NCBI RefSeq assembly: GCF_963675165.1
Contig: NC_087379.1
Location: 2,546,201-2,610,200, forward strand
Length of the DNA: 64,000 bases
Direction of reading: 5' to 3'
From: Halichondria panicea
Taxonomy: Eukaryota; Porifera; Demospongiae; Suberitida; Halichondriidae
A program made the translations under genes and the position numbers. This document shows positions 21,356-34,526 of the stretch, piece by piece (positions within the stretch are counted from its first letter, which is position 1; each line of letters opens with the position of its first letter). The notes under the pieces were generated by a model. It was given only the letters and a program-made list of their open reading frames with translations. It was not told the origin of the DNA and searched no databases.

Positions 21356-22528
21356 TTAAGGTGCGGGTTCTGTACTAATAACTGCTGAATAGCTAGCGAG
21401 TTTGGTGCGAATATAGAGTTGGTATGCTGAGCTTTTCCATCTGCCCAGCATTTGGATGACAGGTTCGCTGAGACCGTGGGCCCCGGCAGCAGTGGCGGCC
21501 CCAATCCGAAATGAGTGGCCAGCGTACCTAGAGGAGTCCACGCCCAGGCGCGAAAGAGCGTCTCGGACTTGGGACACAAATCTAGACTTGGTGAGAGGGC
21601 GTCCGTCCGCAAATAAAAATAGAAAACCCTGACGGTTACCTCGGAGTGCGAGATATGACAGCAACGCTGTCACTGGGCACAGAGGATTATTGGTTCGGCC
21701 AAGGACTATTTCGACCCCTTGGCGAAACGGATCTGTTTTAGATGCTTTCAGGCAAACCTTGACCACTTGGGGATCAGCAATATTGTCCACTGACACGTCA
21801 TTGAAACATAGGTGGGAGGATGGGTCGAATGCAGACTCCGATGGGATGGTCATTTCACCCGATCGCATGAAGCCAAAGAAGCAAGTGCATATGGCTGCCC
21901 ACAGCATGAACGAGTCTGCCTCGTTCCCTTTTGATGCGAAAAAGGAACGTAGTTTGTGAAGATGGGCTAGGGTAATTGGGAGCCGTTTTGGGGAGGATGT
22001 CTTATGGCGTGCCTGCTGCATTTTAATGCCCCGGATGACACCTTCCAACTTGGGAAAAGTGGAGATCATGGGGTCTGGGAAATTGCAAGCTATTTGCAAG
22101 TGCCTTAGTGCCGAGAGATAAGATTTAACTGTGGTATGTGCAATGTTGTCTTTGGCCAACCAAGATACGTATCGGCAGAGATGTGTTTCTTGGAGTGGTA
22201 AGGGGGTGATGTCGAATTGTGTGCAAAAGGAGAGGTACCGTGCTTGTGCTGAGGTGTAGGTGCGTTGTGTAGAGGGGGCTAGGGCGTGGTGAAAATAGAA
22301 TTCCACAGCCTTATCCAGGCCTGTGATGTCCAGTCCGGTTTCTCCCCGAGAAGAAGCTCCAGGACTGCTTTGGGTATTGATGAGGGTAGTCTCCGTGCCT
22401 GAGGGGAGAGAGAGAGAAATAATTGAGCCTTGTTCCGAGAGAGAGCGTCTGCCAGAACGTTCTCTGCCCCCGGAATATGTGCCAACGAGAAAATGAAGTT
22501 GAAAGATGCAGCCACAAATGTTAAGCAC
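21356..22528 (-). CDS. DIRS-type tyrosine recombinase (copy 1)
   Basis: A single open frame of 390 codons. After a Ser/Thr/Gly-rich lead, the fold starts at about residue 70 (AVEFYFHHALAPSTQRTY). Catalytic landmarks of tyrosine recombinases are visible: GFMRSGEMT (first Arg), KASKTDPFRQG (Lys), GHSFRIGAATAA (His-xx-Arg), MLGRWKSSAYQLYIR (Trp/Tyr region with the nucleophilic Tyr). It overlaps the upstream RNase H frame, as in DIRS elements, where the recombinase replaces an integrase. The frame is intact although the rest of the element is broken. The first Met lies in the overlap and may not be the real start. Confidence 0.9.
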   Translation of the reverse strand: MLNICGCIFQLHFLVGTYSGGRERSGRRSLSEQGSIISLSLPSGTETTLINTQSSPGASSRGETGLDITGLDKAVEFYFHHALAPSTQRTYTSAQARYLSFCTQFDITPLPLQETHLCRYVSWLAKDNIAHTTVKSYLSALRHLQIACNFPDPMISTFPKLEGVIRGIKMQQARHKTSSPKRLPITLAHLHKLRSFFASKGNEADSFMLWAAICTCFFGFMRSGEMTIPSESAFDPSSHLCFNDVSVDNIADPQVVKVCLKASKTDPFRQGVEIVLGRTNNPLCPVTALLSYLALRGNRQGFLFLFADGRPLTKSRFVSQVRDALSRLGVDSSRYAGHSFRIGAATAAGAHGLSEPVIQMLGRWKSSAYQLYIRTKLASYSAVISTEPAP

Positions 22529-22961
22529 GCATGAGATGCATCATTGAATTGTCGCAAACAGAGCCCGAATTGAGTAGCGCTACGACTGCTGAATTGTCGG
22601 AGTGAAACCGCACCGATAGGCCCTGCCAATTTTTTCCCCATAGTATTGCGGCGATGACAATCGGAATCATTTCTTTGGCTGAAATGTGGCATTCCCCTGT
22701 GGCTGGGGGCCATTGGAGCTGGCTGGGCCTGTCAAAGCTGCGCATCCCCATGAACCCGAAGCGTCCGAGTATACATGTAGCTGTGGGCGCTGGAGGCTAT
22801 AGGCGTATAGCATGGAAGTGCCATTCCATTGGTGTGCAAAGGTCCTCCACCAGGTAATGTCGGATCGAGCGCCAATGTTCAGGCGGGCGAACTGCTCTAA
22901 GTGGTTGACTACCGTGGCCAGGTCTATGAGTCGGCAAAGGAAGCTTGGCGTACCACCTTTG
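22279..22961 (-). pseudogene. DIRS RNase H region, cut by the copia insertion (copy 1)
   Basis: The minus strand reads SFLCRLIDLATVVNHLEQFA (end of reverse transcriptase thumb), then LHVYSDASGSWGCAAL, ATGECHISAKEMIPIVIAA, RFHSDNSAVVALLNSG, then HIPGAENVLADALSRN: the Asp/Glu/Asp pattern of an RNase H fold. A one-base frame change occurs near 22523 between LMRA and LTFVAASFN. The upstream end is cut at 22961 by the copia 5' LTR, and the preceding part continues at 43918 beyond that element. Confidence 0.85.
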
Positions 22962-23165
22962 TGTGGGAAAAGAGCACTCGTAGCTCGAACGACCTGAACT
23001 GGAAGTATCTAGAACATTCTAGATTGTATGTAGGCGTATAGGTATATATTTATGATTTGTGCCATGTGCTGTCAGTATCTCCATTTTATTCCTTTTTGTT
23101 AAAGCTGAGCTGTTGTTCTAAATTCTGTTGCTATCGCTATTATAAACTGACTGGCTGCGCCAACA
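22962..23165 (+). repeat. Copia element 5' LTR (copy 1)
   Basis: 204 bases, TGTGGGAAAAG at the start and GCGCCAACA at the end, preceded by CTTTG (22957-22961). Followed at once by GGTTATGGGCCCAG (23166-23179), a primer-binding site complementary to the anticodon region of initiator tRNA-Met, as in Drosophila copia. Confidence 0.9.
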
Positions 23166-23180
23166 GGTTATGGGCCCAGG

Positions 23181-25772
23181 ATGGCTACAGAAATGAAGAC
23201 TGCCGCTATTGTCTCGCTCAAGGGAGCTCAACGTGGAAGGTTCAGTGTCGTATGGCTCTAGTACGAGAAGGACTGTGGGGGATAGTTGCTGGAACAGAGA
23301 CTGCACCTGAAGAAGAAGCAGAGGCTGACCGCCGTTCGAAGTTCCTAGCTCGACGTGACCGTGCACTTGCGACGATAGTGCTAGGTATGGATCCCTCTCT
23401 ACTCTACCTTATTGGAGACCCCGAAGACCCCGTTGTTGTTTGTACGAAATTGCAGAATCAGTTTCAAAAGAAGACATGGGCCAATAAGTTGGCTCTGAGA
23501 TGAAGACTGCACTCTCTACAGCTGAAAGACGGAGCAACTGTCCAAGATCACATCAAGTCCATGACAGAACTGTTTAATGAACTGGCGATTGTTGGAGATG
23601 CGATAGATGAGGAGGACCGTGTGGTGTATTTGTTGGCTAGTTTGCCGGATTCGTTCAATACACTTGTTACTGCTCTTGAAGCGAATGAAGATGTTCCCAA
23701 GATGGAGGTTGTTACCGAACGGTTGTTGCATTCCGAGAGGAAGCAGAAAGACAAATCGAGTATTGAGTTTAGCGAAAAGGCTATGGCAGCTAAGTTTAAA
23801 GGTCGAAGTCAAACAGTAAGGTGCCACTACTGTAAGAAGGTTGGACACATTCAAAGGAACTGTCTGGAGCGTGCTAAGGACGAGGGATCTGGAAACACGA
23901 AAGGCAGAAGAAAGTTTAAACCTCACAAAGATTGCTAACTAGTCATGTGAGTAAACCTGCACAACACTGGATTGTAGACTCCGGAGCTACCTGCCATATA
24001 TGTAATTCGAAGGAACTATTCGAGGATTTTAACTGTGTACAACAACCACAATAAGTCACACTAGGAGATGATCGTAAACTGGAAGTTGTCGGTACAGGTG
24101 TTGTTAAACTCAAACTGAAACTACCTGGCGGAGAGACCAAAACTGGAAGACTAAGTGATGTTCTCTATGTACCTGAACTGGCGTACAACTTGCTAAGTGC
24201 CCCAATTAAGGTTACAGAGGTTGGGAAAGAGGTCATGTTTGATGAGATGCAAGGTCAGATACTAAATGAAGAATGAGAACTCATTGCTGTGGCTTTTAAG
24301 ACAGGAAGTCTGTACTACTGGAATTGTGAACCATTATCGGATAACCCTCAAGTCAATGCTGCTACCAATCCAGCCAAAGAGAACTTATGGCATCGGAGAT
24401 TTGGTCACTTAGGTGAAGGAAACTTACGTACCCTGGCCAAAGATGGATTGGTGAATGGTTTTGATTATGACGTTTCGAAGTGAACCTTGTGTGAGTGGGA
24501 AAATCCATAGAAGTGCTTTTCCTGGAACTGGTCGAGAATGAGCTAAAGAGCCACTAGGTCTCATCCACAGTGACGTCTGTGGTAAAATCGACTCGCCCTC
24601 ACTTGGTGGTGCAGAGTACTTCGTGACCTTCATTGATGATAAAACACACTATGTCTGGATCTATATGCTGAAAAATAAGCATGAGGTGTTTGAAACATTT
24701 AAACGGTGGAAAGTGTTGGCTGAAAATTCGTCTGGCCACAAAGTAAAGACCTTCAGAACGGACAATGGAGGGGAGTACATGTCTACTGAGCTTGAAAACT
24801 ACCTGAAAAGCGAAGGAATCAAACATGAGTATACCATTCCAAAAACCCCGGAGCAAAATGGCGTTTCCGAAAGAATGAATAGGACCCTTGTGGAAGCTGT
24901 ACGGTCTATGCTCGCTGACTCCAAGCTACCACATCAATTCTGGGCTGAAGCTTTATCTACAGCGTCCTATCTCCTCAACAGAAGTCCTACAAAGACTTTG
25001 GGTGACGAAACACCCTTTGAAGCCTGGGTTGGTAAGAAACCCGCATCTTAGAGCATTTGGGTGTGTTGCATATTCGCATGTGCCCAAGGATCAACGGAAG
25101 AAGCTCGATTCCAAAGCAAAGAAATGCATTTTCCTTGCTTATGCTGAACAGAGGAAAGGCTACCGTCTGTACGATATGGGCACCTCAAAAATTATTCACA
25201 GTCGTGATGTTGTCTTTAATGAATCCTCAAGAGGAATCGACCCTGAGCAGGAGGAGAATCAAATCGTTCAAGTTGAGAGCTTTCCCGAAGAGATGGAAGA
25301 AGACTCAAACCCACCTGAAGAAGACTCAAACCAGGAACCACCACAAGATGACTCTACAGAAGCTGACTCTACTGAAGAAGTCGAAACAGAAACTCAAATA
25401 CCTCAAAGGACGTCGAGTAGGGAAATCAAACGCCCTGACTATTATGGAGTAAGACTCTACACTGTACTGAAGGAGCCAGAAACTGTCGCAGATGCTCTCA
25501 GAAGTTCTGACAAGACAAAGTGGGAAGTGGCAATGCAGAAGGAGATGGATTCAATCCATTCCAATGACGTCTGGGATCTTGTCAAGTTACCCAAAGACTG
25601 CAAACCCGTTGGTAACAAATGGGTATTTAAACGGAAAACTGGTGCTGATGGAAACATTGAAAGATACAAAGCTCGCCTAGTTGCACAAGGCAAAGACATG
25701 GTTTGGATTACGACGAAACATTTAGTCCGGTCATTCGATTTGAATCTGTTCGTAGCCTGGTTGCTATTTCTG
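23181..25772 (+). pseudogene. Copia gag-pol, truncated by the assembly gap (copy 1)
   Basis: Same sequence as copy 2 (39896 onward). It includes gag with zinc knuckle CHYCKKVGHIQRNC (about 23822-23863), protease VDSGATCH, integrase RTDNGGEY and EQNGVSERMNR, and the start of reverse transcriptase. Stops and frame changes are shared with copy 2. The sequence ends at the N gap within the reverse transcriptase. Confidence 0.9.
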
Positions 25773-25972
25773 NNNNNNNNNNNNNNNNNNNNNNNNNNNN
25801 NNNNNNNNNNNNNNNNNNNNNNNNNNNNNNNNNNNNNNNNNNNNNNNNNNNNNNNNNNNNNNNNNNNNNNNNNNNNNNNNNNNNNNNNNNNNNNNNNNNN
25901 NNNNNNNNNNNNNNNNNNNNNNNNNNNNNNNNNNNNNNNNNNNNNNNNNNNNNNNNNNNNNNNNNNNNNNNN
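25773..25972. other. Assembly gap of 200 N
   Basis: Exactly 200 N, a fixed placeholder length. It separates the end of copy 1 from the start of copy 2. Translations across it are meaningless. Confidence 0.99.
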
Positions 25973-26097
25973 AATAGATGCTGTATCTATTATGTTATAG
26001 ATCTCAATACTCAATAAATACAATGCAAGAGAAAGAAGTACAATATAAATATAACCAAAAGTGCACAAATCGATACAACCAGAACAAAACCAATTAC

Positions 26098-27921
26098 CTA
26101 CTGGTTCATTGCGAATTTTGGCACAGCGATAGTGATACTACTCACTAAATTTGTCACACATGACCATATCCTCAAAAGAGTCCGGTCTCTTGCACATGCA
26201 GTATATTGTAATGGCAATGGTTTGTGGTGTTGGTCTTTTGGGCATCGCTTTCTTTGTGCGAGGGAACCGTGAGAGTTTTCCCTTCTCAAAGCACTTAATG
26301 AGATGTGCTCTCATTTTGGCCTCATCAAACACTAGAGAATCCACATTATCGTTCATAGCAGCGTGATTGCAGCAGCAATGCTAAATAGTCCGCAGTTGTT
26401 AGCACCCTCTTGCTGCTGGAGAGCCACCACAGAGCCCATTGCATTGAATTAATGGGCTATACACTTGTGCTATCTGGAGCTCAGTACTTGGGGAAAGCGT
26501 TATATGGACCTTTCCAGGTGCAGTCCACTTTCCCTCCCATTCGATGAGAATTGGCCATATTCTTTAGCATGACACTGCTGCCAACTGGATAACTCTACGA
26601 CAAAAATGGTAAAAATTAAGCTAAAGTTTGCTATATAAAATAATACCTTCAAAGAGTTATGCTTGTTGTCATACTGCTGCTTCTGTTTTTGCTGTGCATG
26701 CAGCAGCAATGTTCTCCTTGGCATTGAGGTGACAGCGATCATGAATTTCCATCAACCTTCGGAGAATTCCATCCATGTCTTCTCCGTCTTCTTCATTTTC
26801 AGTCTCCTCTCCACTCAATTGGTCAGCATCTCCTCTATCTTCTATAGCGTCGGCACCATCTTGTTGATCCATATCAAAAGTAACAGCTTTCCGCAGGTGG
26901 CGATTGAACATTAAGAAAAAGGGTGTGTACTTTGATGACGCCTACAATCAAAAAATAAAAGCATGCATGATATAATAATTAAAATTTTACCTGTTTTGAT
27001 ATGCGATAGGCATAAACAGCAGCAGAGAGATGCTGATCCCAGTCATCAGTACTAGAATCGATTACCTTCTTGAGAGTGTTCACTAGAGTCTGGTTGAAGC
27101 GTTCATCAAGGCCATTTGTTTGTGGGTGGTAAGCACTTGATACGCAGTGCTGTATGTCAGTCAACTGAAAAAGTCGGGTGTTGATTTCGTTGACAAACTC
27201 TCTTCCTTGGTCTGATTGAATCACTTTTGGCCACCCATACCTGCAAAATGTGTCAAACAGAAATTTTGCTACACCTTCTGCTGATTTTGATGGGAGTGGG
27301 GCAGCCTCAGGCCACTTAGAAATAGTCTGAGAGCGTGATAATGTACTTGTTTCCAGAGCTTGTTTCAGGTAGAGGTCCTACTAAGTCAATACCAACTCTG
27401 TACCAGACCTTTGTCACAGGGATGGGATGTAGTTCTGCTCTGGGCTTCTGCAGTTGGTGATTCGTTCGTTGGCATTTGTCGCAGTGCTTGCAGAGCTGTA
27501 TGACGTCAGCATGTAGGCCTTTCCAGTAGAAATCCTGAGCAACCTACATGCATGAAACAGATATAATTATACTTTATAAGATATGATGATAAATATACCT
27601 TTCCATAGGTCTTGTCTCTCCCAAAATGCATTCCATCCAGTCCATCGTGGCACATGTTTAGTATCCTGCTTTTCTCCTCTTGCTTCACCACAACTCTTCT
27701 CATTCTATGCATGCCAGTGCTGTCCTTCTCAAGCAGGTATAAGCATTGTTGCTGCAGAGCATATCTTTGAACTTGACTTTGTCTCTTATACTTCTCTTGT
27801 CATTAGTGGAAAGCCCGTCTCTGTATTTCTTGTGGCCAGCATTGCTGGCAGCAGTCTTGTACAGCAGTATGTCCTCATACTCTTGTTGAGTAGCCATTCT
27901 GATTGCTAACAGTCTATACAT
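26098..27921 (-). pseudogene. Integrase/Ulp1-like pseudogene (copy 2)
   Basis: Same gene, introns, frameshifts and stops as 8827-10650. One substitution (26742) changes the codon after LMEI from Arg to His. Shared defects show that the gene decayed before the copies separated, or that they are one locus. Confidence 0.8.
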
Positions 27922-29176
27922 TTCTCATGCACTCGCACGTACTCTTATACTATAGCCTTGACAGGTTTTGACAGGGTACGGGTACATGTACTCGGATGAT
28001 ATATCCTGGGGGCGGGGATTCTGTCCTAGGACGAAACCACCGGGGGGGAGGCATTGTCCTAAGACCGCAGGCTCCGGGGGAGAAACTGTCGCCCGGAGGT
28101 TCTATCCTATGACACCGGAAGTGGGCGTGGCCAAAAAATTTCGCGGCGCTATCGCGCCGCTGATTTTTCTGCAGAAACCCCTGTCTCAAAAGTCTGGCTA
28201 CGCCCCTGCCTGCTAAGCCTTCAGGTGGCATAACAAAGATTGTGTGTTCACAGTGCATCAAGAGACAGTAGAATCCTGACGTCACTGGTCAGGATAGCAA
28301 CCACAAGTGTTGAAAGAGCCATTCCACGTCAGTAGTTTTAGTGCAGGTAGTTCTATCAGATCGGACCCTTGGGAAGGACACGAGTGGCACTGGGGCATCC
28401 TCTTTCAATGAGTTCACACCCATCAGCTAGGAGGAGTACGACGGGGGTTGGAGGGGAAGGTTCCATTTTGCTCCTGTATACAAATTAGTATGAACTTAAA
28501 TTCACCATTCCACTATACATTTTGTAACTCACAGTGATGGTCCACACAAACTAGCCACGATCCCAGGCCGCACTTCCTTGAAGGCCGGTGAAGGAGGCTA
28601 ACACAACACCAGTGCCAGTGCCGTAATGTCATATCTTGATCCAGATACCAAGGATTGGGCTATAGGCTATAGTGTACAATTTCCAATGATGAAAAGGTAT
28701 TATTGATTTATATCGCTCACCTTGACAATACATCCCAGGCCCAGCCACTTGTGGACACCCTGAGCATAGTATGCAAGAGATCGATGGCCAGAGTCTGAGG
28801 ATAGACTCTACCAAGTGTATCTGGCAATCAATGGTCTAATCAAGCGCTTGTATTAAATTGTGTAGTCAATCAAAGGTAGCCACTGATAGCAGAAACTTGA
28901 GAACCTAGGTCTGTTCTTTCACAAGAGTGATGCTCCTTCTTCCTTCGCACAAGACAGCTCCTCACACTCTAGCTAGCTAAGCCTATATCTATGACAAACT
29001 AAACTTGCAAAGAATAGACCTATGACACGGAGTTCTTTGTGATTTAACGGTGATTTTACGGAGTAAGTATGCTTACATACACTATTAGTGTTCTATTCGC
29101 TCCACCTTTCTCAGGTATTCGCTCTTTTTTAGCGAATACCTGAGCAACCACAGCAACCACAGCACATGCCCAGATA

Positions 29177-29257
29177 CACGCCCAGATACAATCAATACCA
29201 GGCCGAGGAGGCAACCTAGCGTTCAATTAGAGACGGATCGGCCTGGGATCGAGGCTA
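29177..29257. mobile_element. Right TIR of the 4.3 kb element (copy 2)
   Basis: The 81-base right terminus followed by ATGCATGCA. The left terminus is not present in this copy because the contig begins inside the element. One substitution (29213) relative to copy 1. Confidence 0.8.
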
Positions 29258-31140
29258 ATGCATGCAGGGAGTTCATGCTGAGTTTGAGTTCTCCCTCGTG
29301 AATGCAGTCAACTCTTCTCTTCTCATTTTTTATCATTACCACGGCTTTCTGCATGTATTAGTGTGGGTCCAGATTTTGTGAATTACAAATGTCCATGGTA
29401 CAGTGTGTGAAACTGTTTGCCTATAATTATAATTATAGCGCAAAGTAAAACAATCGAGTTCAAAAACATAAACAACAAATTAATGATGGAGAGCCAACAA
29501 TAGAAATGAGAATGTACATGAAACACTCAAACTCACTAGCGCATACAATTTTTATTGGGCACTTCGTTTTCTACATTCTCTTCCTTTTCCGACATTGTTT
29601 TGAAGTGCCCAAAAAATTGTTTCTGGTTATACAGATGATAAAAATAATTGCCATATTACAGAACGATGTTACCAAAAAAAAGACCATTGCCATTTTTGCC
29701 TTCTTGTAGTCTTTATAAGAGTGATCAAATTTCTCCCTTTTCGCACATATACGAAAGGCGAGCGTTCACTAATGGTCTTTTTTTCATTGCCGGCTCTAAT
29801 GCAGAAAGCAAATTTAAGAAATTAGCATCACAATAATTATTATAATACTCATCTATGATTTACTCATTTGGTTCTTATTACAACTATTCCACTTGTTAAA
29901 CTGTGTTATAGATGTTCGAATAAAATTCTTGGTCCATTTTTGTGCACTCATTTCACATTCTCATTCACAACCCTCCTTCTTGCTGTCATGATATTCTATG
30001 CGATTATTGTTGTTGTGTTTGTCGTTACATATAGGACTACGTATTACAACCTTGTTCATTGTTATAAGAGATGTTCAAAAAAGAAAAGGCGCATGAAAAA
30101 AATCAAGATGCAATGTTATTTACGCACATTTTTTCGTATTCAGATTCCCAAACATTCTTACTAATGGTGATCAAGGTGCTTTAGCTAAAATGAATGTACA
30201 AATAAGAACAAACTGTAGAGCACTGAAATGCAAACCCTCGGCGTTAATTTGAGGTTTAGTGAGTCTACAGTCTCGAGTCAAAGCCTCTTGTACATCTAGG
30301 TTCGAGCTTTTTAGCTTCTAAGCTTTTGCTCGCATTTATTCGACAATGAAGATTTACCAAAATCTGCAAACTACTACCTTGTTATGTTGAGGCTATATCT
30401 ATGGTACGAACACAGTGCTATATCACATCTAGTGAGTAGACTTAAAATACACATACAGACAGACAGACAGACAGACAGACATACTGACTAGACCGCGACT
30501 AATATACCACGTGGCGCCGCGTGCCATGGCTGATTCCCCAGAGAGCTTCTAATGAACTACTGACAGTAACCTGATAGGTATAGATATCGATATAATGTAA
30601 ATGAACTGTTGACAGTAACCATAGATATCGATACAGTCAACCTTTGTTGATCGTTTGGTTGGTATAGTGGTTGGCTCTGTGATCCTATTTCTCACTCTAT
30701 AACTGCTTGTGGGAGTATGTTTAGTTTAATGGAAATTGATATTCATTTGGTATACTGTTGCGTGTATACAGACAGGAGATTGAGTAGCGCTATAATTATG
30801 CTGACAGAAAAACCATGAAATTCCTTGTTACATGCGCATTTATAACTTGTGCATGGACATGTAAGGCAATTTTGCTTTAAACTGTAAAAGTGAATTGAAA
30901 CACTTGTGAGCTTAGTATATAAAACTTGCAATTGTATATGCCTATAATAATATACATCACCATGCACATGCACACAAGGTTAGTTATAAATTAAGTGTAA
31001 CAAGGAATTTTCTGTTAGTGTACCTTATTGTTACGATTATAAACGGGTACTAATTTTAGCGAATTTGTAATTACCGCTAAATTAAGTACGCGCTAATAAT
31101 AAAACGCAATTAAAAAATTATGAATCTGATTAAAAAATAA

Positions 31141-31327
31141 TACAGTGGAACCATCTGTTAACAACCACCTCCGATAAAGGCCATGCAGCTGCTATATAAC
31201 GGCCAGTTACCCAGGTCCCAAATGAACAGTTTGTGTACAAAAAACAACCTCCCAACAAAGGCCACCTCTGTAAAAAGGCCAAAACATTGTTCCCCAAAGG
31301 TGTCCGTTATAGACGGGTTCCACTATA
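31141..31327. mobile_element. Tc1/mariner-like MITE (copy 2)
   Basis: Counterpart of 13872-14058; identical by eye. Confidence 0.7.
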
Positions 31328-31555
31328 ATAAATTTTTTTTTCTAATGTACTTTTTGAGTAAGCAATTTAAGCTAGCCCTTTTTTCATCTGTATCTGACTC
31401 CAAACTTTCATCCTTGTACATCTTTTGAGTGGTAATGTCGTTTCTGTTGGGCGAAAGCATGCGAAATATTGTTATACAATGTTCTTTGTGTGTGTATAGT
31501 ATGTGCCCATGCAATGGTATAATTATATGTATGGTCAGAATTAATCCTGATGTAA

Positions 31556-34309
31556 CTAGAGCACTAAAGTGCAAACCCTCGGCTGGTGACATGATTATAA
31601 AGAAACCAGAAGACTGATATAATGCAGTGCATATAGTGATGTTGTTATCATCATCATGCATGACTTGCACAGCAACTCAGGAGCAATAAAACTAAACCAG
31701 ACTGGAGGCATGCTGAAACATTTGAGTACTATAGATATATGCACTGTGGATTAGGATCACAGTAAAGAAGCCTGGAGTCTCAGAGAAGTATGGCTCCAGG
31801 TTCTGCATGGAGTAGGATCCCAGTCAGCAGCAGGAGCTATAATTCAAGCTTCTACTTTAGTGTATGTTCCTGGTATATACAGCTTTCTACTTTAGTGACC
31901 CTGTTCCATCGTTCTTGGTACAGGATCACTTCAGTTATAAGTAACGCATGTGCAAGTTCTGTTCAAGCTACATTTTGCTCGCTTTTATTAGACAAAGAAG
32001 CTTTAACACCGAAAGCTGCCACTATCAAAAGTACTAACTTGTTGTGTGGAGGCTACTCATGCTGTAAACGCAGTGCTAGAACATCCAGGTAAGCAGACCT
32101 AGTCACAAGCTTATTCAAGCTTCTTAGCTTTTGCTCGACAAAGAAGCTTTAACATCAAAATCTGCCACTATTTAAATCAAGATATTGTTCTGTGAAGGCT
32201 ACCTATGCTGCAAACGCAGCGCTATGGCATCCAGGTGAGTAGATATACTCGTGACAAACAGACAAACAAACAAACAAACCAACAGACTACTATACCCGTG
32301 GCCGCCCACGCGCGCCTCGGGTAACAAACAAACTAGAGCACTAAAGTGCAAACCCTCGGCTGGTGACATGATTATAAAGAAACTAAAAATATAATGCAGT
32401 GCATAATTATAGTGATGTTGTTATCATGTATGACTTGCACAGCAACTCAGGAGCAATAAAACTAAACCAGACTGGAGGCATGCTGAAACATTTGAGAACA
32501 GGTAGTGGTACTATAGATATATGCACTGTGGATTAGGATCACAGTAAAGAAGCCTGGAGTCTCAGAGAAGTATGGCTCCAGGCTCTGCATGGAGTAGGAT
32601 CCCAGTCAGCAGCAGGAGCTATAATTTAAGCTTCTACTTTAGTGACCCTGTTCCATTGTTCCTGGTATAATACAGCTTTCTACTTTAGTGACCCTGTTCC
32701 ATCGTTCTTGGTACAGGATCACTTCAGTTATAAGTAACGCATGTGCAAGTTATGTTCAAGCTACATTTTGCTCGCTTTTATTAGACAAAGAAGCTTTAAC
32801 ACCGAAAGCTGCCACTATCAAAAGTACTAACTTGTTGTGTGGAGGCTACTCATGCTGTAAACGCAGTGCTAGAACATCCAGGTAAGCAGACCTAGTCACA
32901 AGCTTATTTAAGCTTCTTAGCTTTTGCTCGACAAAGAAGCTTTAACATCAAAATCTGCCACTATTTAAACCAAGATATTGTTATGTGAAGGCTACCTATG
33001 CTGCAAACGCAGCGCTATGGCATCCAGGTGAGTAGATATACTCGTGACAAACAGACAAACAAACAAACAAACAAACTAGAGCACTAAAGTGCAAACCCTC
33101 GGCTGGTGACATGATAATAAAGAAACCAGAAGAGTGATAATGCAGTGCATGTAGCATGTATGACTAGCACAGCAACTCAAGAGCAATAAAACTAAACCAG
33201 ACTTGGAGGCATGCTGAAACATTGAGTGGTACATGTCACATTAGACATGCACTGTGGACAGGGATGACAGCAAAGAAGCCTGGAGCTTAGATGGTATGGC
33301 TCCTGCCAGGCCGGAGTATAGGATCCAGAGTCAGCCAACAACCAGTCACAATTTTAGCTTTCTACTATAATTATATTTGGTAAGGATCACTTCAGCTGCA
33401 ACTACGTAATCAAGGCCACGTGTAGCTAGCTAGCTGCCAACGTGCAAGTTCAAGCTTCTTAGCTTTTGCTCGACAATGAAGCTTTAACATCAAAATCTGC
33501 CACTATTTAAATCAAGATATTGTTGTGTGAAGGCTATCTATGCTGTAAACGCAGCGCTGTGGCATCCAGGTGAGTAGATATACCTGTGACAAACAAACAA
33601 ACAAACAAACAAACAAACTAGAGCACTAAAGTGCAAACCCTCGGCTGGTGACATGATTATAAAGAAACCAGAAATATAATGCAGTGCATATAGTGATGTT
33701 GTTATCATGTATGACTTGCACAGCAACTCAGGAGCAATAAAACTAAACCAGACTGGAGGCATGCTGAAACATTTGAGAACAGGTAGTGGTACTATAGATA
33801 TATGCACTGTGGATTAGGATCACAGTAAAGAAGCCTGGAGTCTCAGAGAAGTATGGCTCCAGGTTCTGCATGGAGTAGGATCCCAGTCAGCAGCAGGAGC
33901 TATAATTCAAGCTTCTACTTTAGTGTTCCATGTTCCTGGTATATACAGCTTTCTACTTTAGTGACCCTGTTCCATCGTTCTTGGTACAGGATCACTTCAG
34001 TTATAAGTAACGCATGTGCAAGTTCTGTTCAAGCTACATTTTGCTCGCTTTTATTAGACAAAGGAGCTTTAACACCGAAAGCTGCCACTATCAAAAGTAC
34101 TAACTTGTTGTGTGGAGGCTACTCATGCTGTAAACGCAGTGCTAGAACATCCAGGTAAGCAGACCTAGTCACAAGCTTCTTAGCTTTTGCTTGACAAAGA
34201 AGCTTTAATATCAAAATCTGCCACTATTTAAATCAAGATATTGTTGTGTGAAGGCTATCCATGCTGTAAACGCAGTGCTGTGACATCCAGGTGAGTAGAA
34301 AAGCCAATC
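31556..34309. repeat. Tandem array of four units (copy 2)
   Basis: Counterpart of 14287-17040 with the same unit lengths. That an array of long units has the same number and the same internal variants in both copies argues that they are the same molecule, since arrays usually diverge quickly. Confidence 0.85.
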
Positions 34310-34326
34310 ACAAACAAACAAACAAA

Positions 34327-34526
34327 CAAACAAACCAACAGACTACTATACCCGTGGCCGCCCACGCGCCTCGGGTAACAAACAGACCAACATACTACTA
34401 TACCCGTGGCCGCCCACGCGCGCCTCGGGTAACAAACCAACAGACTACTATACCCGTGGCCGCCCACGCGCCTCGGGTAACAAACCAAACGACTACTATA
34501 ACCCGTGTCCGCCCACGCGCCTCGGG
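34327..34526. repeat. GC-rich minisatellite (copy 2)
   Basis: Counterpart of 17058-17257, four units. Confidence 0.85.

Larger units (their letters stand above)
8702..25772. repeat. Copy 1 of a ~17 kb near-identical repeat
   Basis: This interval matches 25973-42487 essentially base for base. Differences noticed by eye: 9471 C versus 26742 T; nine versus seven G at 10771; 11840 G versus 29109 T; 11944 G versus 29213 A; and 554 extra bases at 18167-18720. It ends directly at the N gap. It most likely represents the end of one contig overlapping the start of the next. Confidence 0.95.

Noticed and set aside
24888-26068. Long frames running through the N gap
   Set aside because: The unknown bases make them artificial. 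Only the part before 25773 is copia sequence.
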